From positions 961,328 to 1,025,327 of the forward strand of contig JXTC01000043.1 in the NCBI GenBank assembly GCA_002914845.1: 64,000 bases of DNA, in the 5' to 3' direction. Both the position numbers and the translations under genes were made by a program. Origin of the DNA: Trema orientale (taxonomy: Eukaryota; Streptophyta; Magnoliopsida; Rosales; Cannabaceae). The notes below the pieces were generated by a model that was not told the origin of the DNA, did not search any database, and saw only the letters and a list, made by a program, of their open reading frames with translations. Shown piece after piece: positions 59,901-64,000 of this stretch (positions are counted from its first letter, which is position 1; every line of letters starts with the position of its first letter).

Positions 59901-60929
59901 GGAAAATCCATATTCTCTCCAACAATTAAGAAAAAGGGAGAAGTGGGGAAACGAGCAAGGGCCATGACGCGTATGCTTTCACAAAGCACCTATGTCATAC
60001 CAATGAACAAGCCAGTGCCCAAAAGAAACCAGAAATAAAGAGACCCTTATAGACATATTGTACAAAACTGCCACGAACTTGCAGTTCTAATTTGGCAAGC
60101 AGCGCATGCAAAGGCAACTCCAGTCAATGGCAGCCAAACAAATATAGCTAATACATCAATCTCATACACAGAATCCTAATTTGGAAACTCTCATTGTCAC
60201 ATACCAATGCCAGAGTATTTGTCCATTCTAGAGGTTGAACCCCCACTTTCAGCGAAATAAACAGCTATAGTAATTGCATGAACCAGGAAATTGTGAAAAA
60301 AATAAAAAGCGCATGTTTCTTTCCAGGTTCAAACTCTATAGAACGCTTGTTAAACCAAAACCTCTTCCCTTACCCCGGCCCAGATTGCCGAGATTTTCAT
60401 ACTTCTTCCTAATTTTCTCACCTCAAAACAAAAACCTTGAAACCTAACAATGGAGCTAACAAGAATAACGATAATATTAAATATTAAAATCAAAATTACC
60501 AGAAGAAGAAGCCCAATCACCACAAGGAGCGCCCTCATAATCCCCAGCTTTCCAAAACTGCTTACAACTCTGAGAAGAAACCTTCAAACCCGATTCCCGG
60601 GGATCAACAACCGCGTCGGTTTCGGGCGCCATCAACGGCGGAAGAGGATCAAGAAACCCAACCGGCAAAACCACCCCGAGCTCGTTCAGCTTCCTCCTCT
60701 TCTTCAGCAAAGAACCTCCGGCACCAGTCCCTCCCGAAACGTCGTCGTCCGAACCCGAATCCGAATCGCTACTACTACTACTACTACTGCTACTGCTACT
60801 ATCGACATCGATCACCGGTGGAGGAGCAGAAGAAGAAGGCGCCTTCTTCTGTACGGCACCGCCGTTCCGAAACCCCGCATCTCCGGCATCGGGATTCTCA
60901 ACGGGCTCGATCTTAACACCAGACGCCAT
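53949..60929 (-). CDS. MORC-family GHKL ATPase (microrchidia), 20 exons
   Basis: Minus-strand exons: 60500-60929, 59691-59765, 59584-59618, 59424-59502, 59208-59300, 58969-59053, 58043-58118, 57456-57584, 56838-56936, 56642-56743, 56369-56530, 56191-56286, 56008-56059, 55816-55927, 55654-55724, 55105-55526, 54765-54865, 54565-54652, 54134-54256, 53949-54038. All junctions are GT-AG and in frame: 839 residues. Residues 44-63 are a Ser run then acidic; 76-80 are KKRRK (nuclear signal). The GHKL ATPase has FAELLDN (170-176), EDNGGGM (206-212), GYSEKS and the GxGxK-type loop near 239-243; an S5-like domain follows to about 500. Residues 540-710 are a Ser-rich linker, 730-830 a coiled coil. Plant MORCs act in heterochromatin condensation, RNA-directed silencing and immunity. 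Length and layout suggest the MORC4/5/7 group rather than the shorter MORC1/2 (inference). Confidence 0.92.
57030..57321. mobile_element. Tourist-like MITE in MORC intron 8
   Basis: A 292-bp element with inverted ends ggctccgttcggaac and gttccaaacggagcc, flanked by tta on both sides (57027-57029, 57322-57324). The 3-bp TTA duplication is the PIF/Harbinger signature. It lies between exons 8 and 9 (57456 and 56936), clear of the splice sites. Confidence 0.8.
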
Positions 60930-61015
60930 AGCCAAACCAAAAAAAAAAAACAGAGAGAGAGAATAATTACAGAGATTCAGAAACTCGTTCAGAGCTTTCT
61001 TTCTTCCTTTGTTTC

Positions 61016-61050
<35 letters not shown>

Positions 61051-62309
61051 TGAAGATTCTAATTTTTCTAACAAAACTCTCCTTTTGTGATAAAATTCTC
61101 TTTTTTATTTTCCATATCGAAGGCGGTGGTGGTGGTCGTGTGGTGTGGGTCTACAGTACTCTAACCCTGTGGACTAGTTGGGGTGGGCCCCACTTTGGAT
61201 TTTGTGCAGTCAAAAGGCTCAAAAAAACCAGGTTTTGTTATTCACACGTAAATAAAAAACAATAAAAAAAATAAGAAACCAGGTGTTTTTAAGTTTTTTC
61301 GATTTTAACCTGATGTTACGCGTCCGACGTCCCTTACATGAGGAAATCCCACTCGCGGGTACAGAGCGGTTTACATTTCAGTTTATAGGTTTTATGGAAG
61401 TGGAACCTTAAGGACACGTCATTACCCCCGGCTTTGATTTTCACGCGCGTAAGATGCGCGCGTGTGTCTTGGCAGATTACGGGTACCTGTTCGGGTTATT
61501 TATCTGTAGTTATTTTCAATTTTGCCCTTGCATCAATGCTTAATTGCGAGTTTGACCTATAAATTTTTTTAAATGTGTCAATTCAAATTTTGTTGTCTCA
61601 GTTTTGACCCGGGCTTTTGGCTATGACTTTTCAAATAGTCCTTTCCAAGTTTCCATCTTAGCTAATGTTTTTCTTTGTCTTAGTTGGTCCATGAATTTTT
61701 TTTGTTTTTTTTGAACTGGAGTTGGTCCATGAATTATGTCTTCTATCTATGGTTTCACACACACACACACACAAAAAAAAATGAAAGTTCGGGTGGTGGA
61801 TGTCGTTTGAAAGTTTATGAGCCACAAAATCATAATTCGTGGTTGCGCATCGATACATTTCAAAGTGTAAGGACCAAATTTCGATTAAGCGTATAGTTGA
61901 GGGGCCAAATATTGATTATTCCTATTAACTAAGCATGGTACCATGTCACGCAAGATAATAAATGGTACTAATGCCAATTAATTAATTGGCTTTATTGATG
62001 GAAGGCGAGCAAAGAATGTGGATTCTTGAACTTCGTTTGATTTTATTGGGGACTCCAAAGCGACTCCAGATTAGTTTATTTTTTCTATCGAATGTTATGG
62101 TCTTAGAATAATCAAATTTATCGTTTTCACATTTACATAAACTAGGACTTGTTTGTTAAAAAAAAACACCTTCAAAAGATTCATAAATTTATTATAGATC
62201 CTTATAAACACTTTTTTTTTTCATTAATGTCGGTCAACATTATTCTCATCTTATAAGTTTAATCTACTCCTGTAACTCTGCCCAATTTTTGTGTTTATAT
62301 TTGTAATTC
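60930..62309. other. MORC upstream region and intergenic
   Basis: The MORC leader is very A/G-rich on its coding strand and includes a 27-base homopolymer (61025-61051, T on plus) about 96 bp before the ATG. 61130-61480 is less AT-rich than the surroundings and probably holds the promoter. No other gene is seen. Confidence 0.5.
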
Positions 62310-62497
62310 ACAAATAGCAACGTAAAACTCCTTTGGTCACTTCCCCAAATCTAGGTTTACGTCACCCTAACATCTTTTAGACGTTGAATTATCAATCTTT
62401 GTTACAAATAGCAAACGTAAAACTCCTTTGGTCACTTTCCCAAATCTAAGTTTACGTCACCCTAACATCTTTTACGCGTTGAATTATCAATCTTTGA
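62310..62497. repeat. 94-bp tandem duplication
   Basis: The unit acaaatagcaacgtaaaac... ending aattatcaatctttg occurs at 62310-62403 and 62404-62497 with a few differences. Confidence 0.9.
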
Positions 62498-62769
62498 TTT
62501 ATTTCGTCAAAACGCAGGCATTATTACTATTACACGAATTTGAGAATTATATTATTGACAAAAACAAAAATGGCACGTGTAAAGTCCATTTCAGATTTTG
62601 ACATAAAAAAGAGTAGCTGTCCACAGTCCATTCAAGAATATGAGCTTCAAAAAAAAAGATATGAACTGAAAAAAGATCCCTTTTCCCTTGAATGGCTTAA
62701 AAAGAGTTGCCAAAAAATAGCAATAACAAAAAGGATAAATGAGGAAAATAGTAACAACAAAAAGAATAA

Positions 62770-63329
62770 ATGAGGCTATTGGTCCTTAATTTATAGGAAA
62801 AGCTTCATTATAGTTCTTAAATTTTAAATTTTATCATTTTGGTCCTACATTATTAAAAAAAATGTTTTATTTTAGTGTCTTTTGTTGTGTGGTCCTTAAA
62901 TTATTAAAAAAAAAAAAGTTCCATTTAGTGATTTTTGTTGTATATTTTATTTTCTTCTTAGAAGAATAAGCACATAAGATACTTACGTTCTTCTTTTTTA
63001 TACTTATTTCATATGCATAAGTATAAGTCAACACCATATAAAGATTAAAACATGAATTGAAATAACTTAAAAATTATTAGTTTGTAAAAATATTGGACAA
63101 GAATGCGTACTAAAACTTTCTAAAATATAAAATTTTATTAAATCAATAGTTTAGACGTTAGAAGAGCAAGTGCATCTCATGTGCACTTTCTGTAAATAAT
63201 CAAATAACATGTATATCAAAAAGACTAAAATGAAAATTTGAAATATTTTAAAAAACTAATATGACAAAATTTAAAATTTAAGGACTAAAGTGATATTTTC
63301 TACATAGTTCAAGGGTAACAAAGTCATTT
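62770..63329. mobile_element. Dispersed non-autonomous repeat, copy 2
   Basis: Diverged copy of 34677-35195 in the same orientation. Left end tgaggctattggtccttaa; right end tagttcaagggtaacaaagtc. It has no coding capacity. Confidence 0.55.
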
Positions 63330-63356
63330 AATCTTAATAACAACATCAATAACAAA

Positions 63357-63357
<1 letters not shown>

Positions 63358-63402
<45 letters not shown>
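63358..63402. repeat. TAA microsatellite
   Basis: About fifteen perfect copies of aat/taa. ORFs crossing it (poly-Ile, poly-Leu) are artefacts. Confidence 0.95.
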
Positions 63403-63406
<4 letters not shown>

Positions 63407-64000
63407 GTAGAATTTGCACCCCTTTTCTAAAGGGTTTATGAAGGCTAGGCTGAGAATAATATGTTTGACTTGGTCTTTTTTGTTCTCTGTTTGCTGCAGT
63501 AAAGCATAACCTAACAAACCTAACAACAACAACCACGACAAAAGAAGAAGTCTAGGCTTAGGGATTTTATTTATTTATTTTTAAGGTAGCTATATTGTCA
63601 TCATTCTTTTTTCTTTTCCCACTTCCTTTCTAATTAAACCCCCCATAAAATTTAAATTTTTTTTTTTACATACCTCTTAAATTTCCATCAAGTACAAAAA
63701 TATCAGTTTGTAATTGTTTTTTAAAATTTTTCATACCATCCTAATAATTTACTATCCATTAGTTTTATGAACCCAATTTTTTTTATCTTGTTCAATATTT
63801 ATATCGTATTGCTTCCTAATTTATTTTGAAAGAAATTGTTTATGAATTATCCTTTAAAGAAAAACTATATACGATCAAGAAATCATACGTATGATTTATC
63901 CTTAAAAAGAAAACTGTAAGATTAAATTATTATATGTTCTTTGAATAAATTATCTTTAAAAAAAAGTATATATGATTAAAAAAAAGCATCTACGAATGAA
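63403..64000. other. Intergenic, nothing recognised
   Basis: AT-rich to the window edge; no gene or repeat boundary recognised. Confidence 0.5.

Noticed and set aside
60450..61265. 271-codon ORF on the plus strand
   Set aside because: It is the antisense of MORC exon 1 plus a homopolymer; the Ser repeat read backwards gives its simple composition.
34677..63329. Pair of similar 0.5-kb sequences considered as LTRs of one giant element
   Set aside because: They have inverted ends rather than TG...CA, and genes and unrelated elements lie between them.
63278..63541. Poly-Leu and poly-Ile ORFs
   Set aside because: Produced by the TAA microsatellite.
1..64000. Search for tRNA, rRNA, CRISPR arrays and phage or bacterial systems
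   Set aside because: No cloverleaf with A and B boxes, no rRNA motif and no regularly spaced repeat array was seen; the DNA is plant nuclear.

Overview
The window is nuclear DNA from a flowering plant, most likely a eudicot. It is very AT-rich, its genes carry GT-AG introns, and it holds Ty1/copia and Ty3/gypsy (Tat-type) LTR retrotransposons, many short terminal-inverted-repeat elements, and plant gene families (MORC ATPase, TPD1-like secreted protein, F-box/FBA protein). I saw no tRNA, rRNA, CRISPR array or bacterial feature. Species cannot be told by eye.

Layout. 1-17 kb is gene-poor: a 2.3-kb solo LTR (3033-5359), an hAT-like MITE (5833-6060), two adjacent fold-back repeats (9.7-11.1 kb), two copies of a MITE family with Mutator-like termini (12727-12898, 14225-14375), an inverted-repeat element (13.0-14.1 kb) and an 0.8-kb fold-back (15.5-16.3 kb). 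17134-23497 is a complete but decayed minus-strand copia element with two 496-bp LTRs. It ends 44 bp before the TATA box of a small plus-strand membrane-protein gene (23692-24846) whose ATG is split by an intron. 26751-28463 (minus) is a three-exon TPD1-like gene. 28.5-36.2 kb is intergenic, with tandem duplications and one dispersed repeat.

36184-45385 is a Tat-type gypsy element with 508-bp LTRs and a perfect 5-bp target duplication. It has lost integrase and carries a giant inverted repeat (arms about 2.24 kb, spacer 34 bp) made of its own 3' end, PPT and LTR. 45.4-48.0 kb holds a copia LTR with PBS, two copies of a 0.4-kb repeat and a probable relic of a MORC exon. 48997-50238 is an F-box/FBA gene broken by an in-frame TGA inside the F-box; a third member of the Mutator-like MITE family lies just beyond it. 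53949-60929 (minus) is a MORC GHKL-ATPase gene that I resolved into 20 exons (839 residues), with a Tourist-like MITE in intron 8. The last 3 kb is intergenic.

The genes do not form a pathway. The common thread is transposable-element decay: most in-frame stop codons in both retroelements and in the F-box gene can be explained as C-to-T (or G-to-A) changes, as expected for methylated, silenced DNA. The palindromic Tat element is the most unusual structure: a transcript through it would fold into a long hairpin and could be a source of small RNAs.
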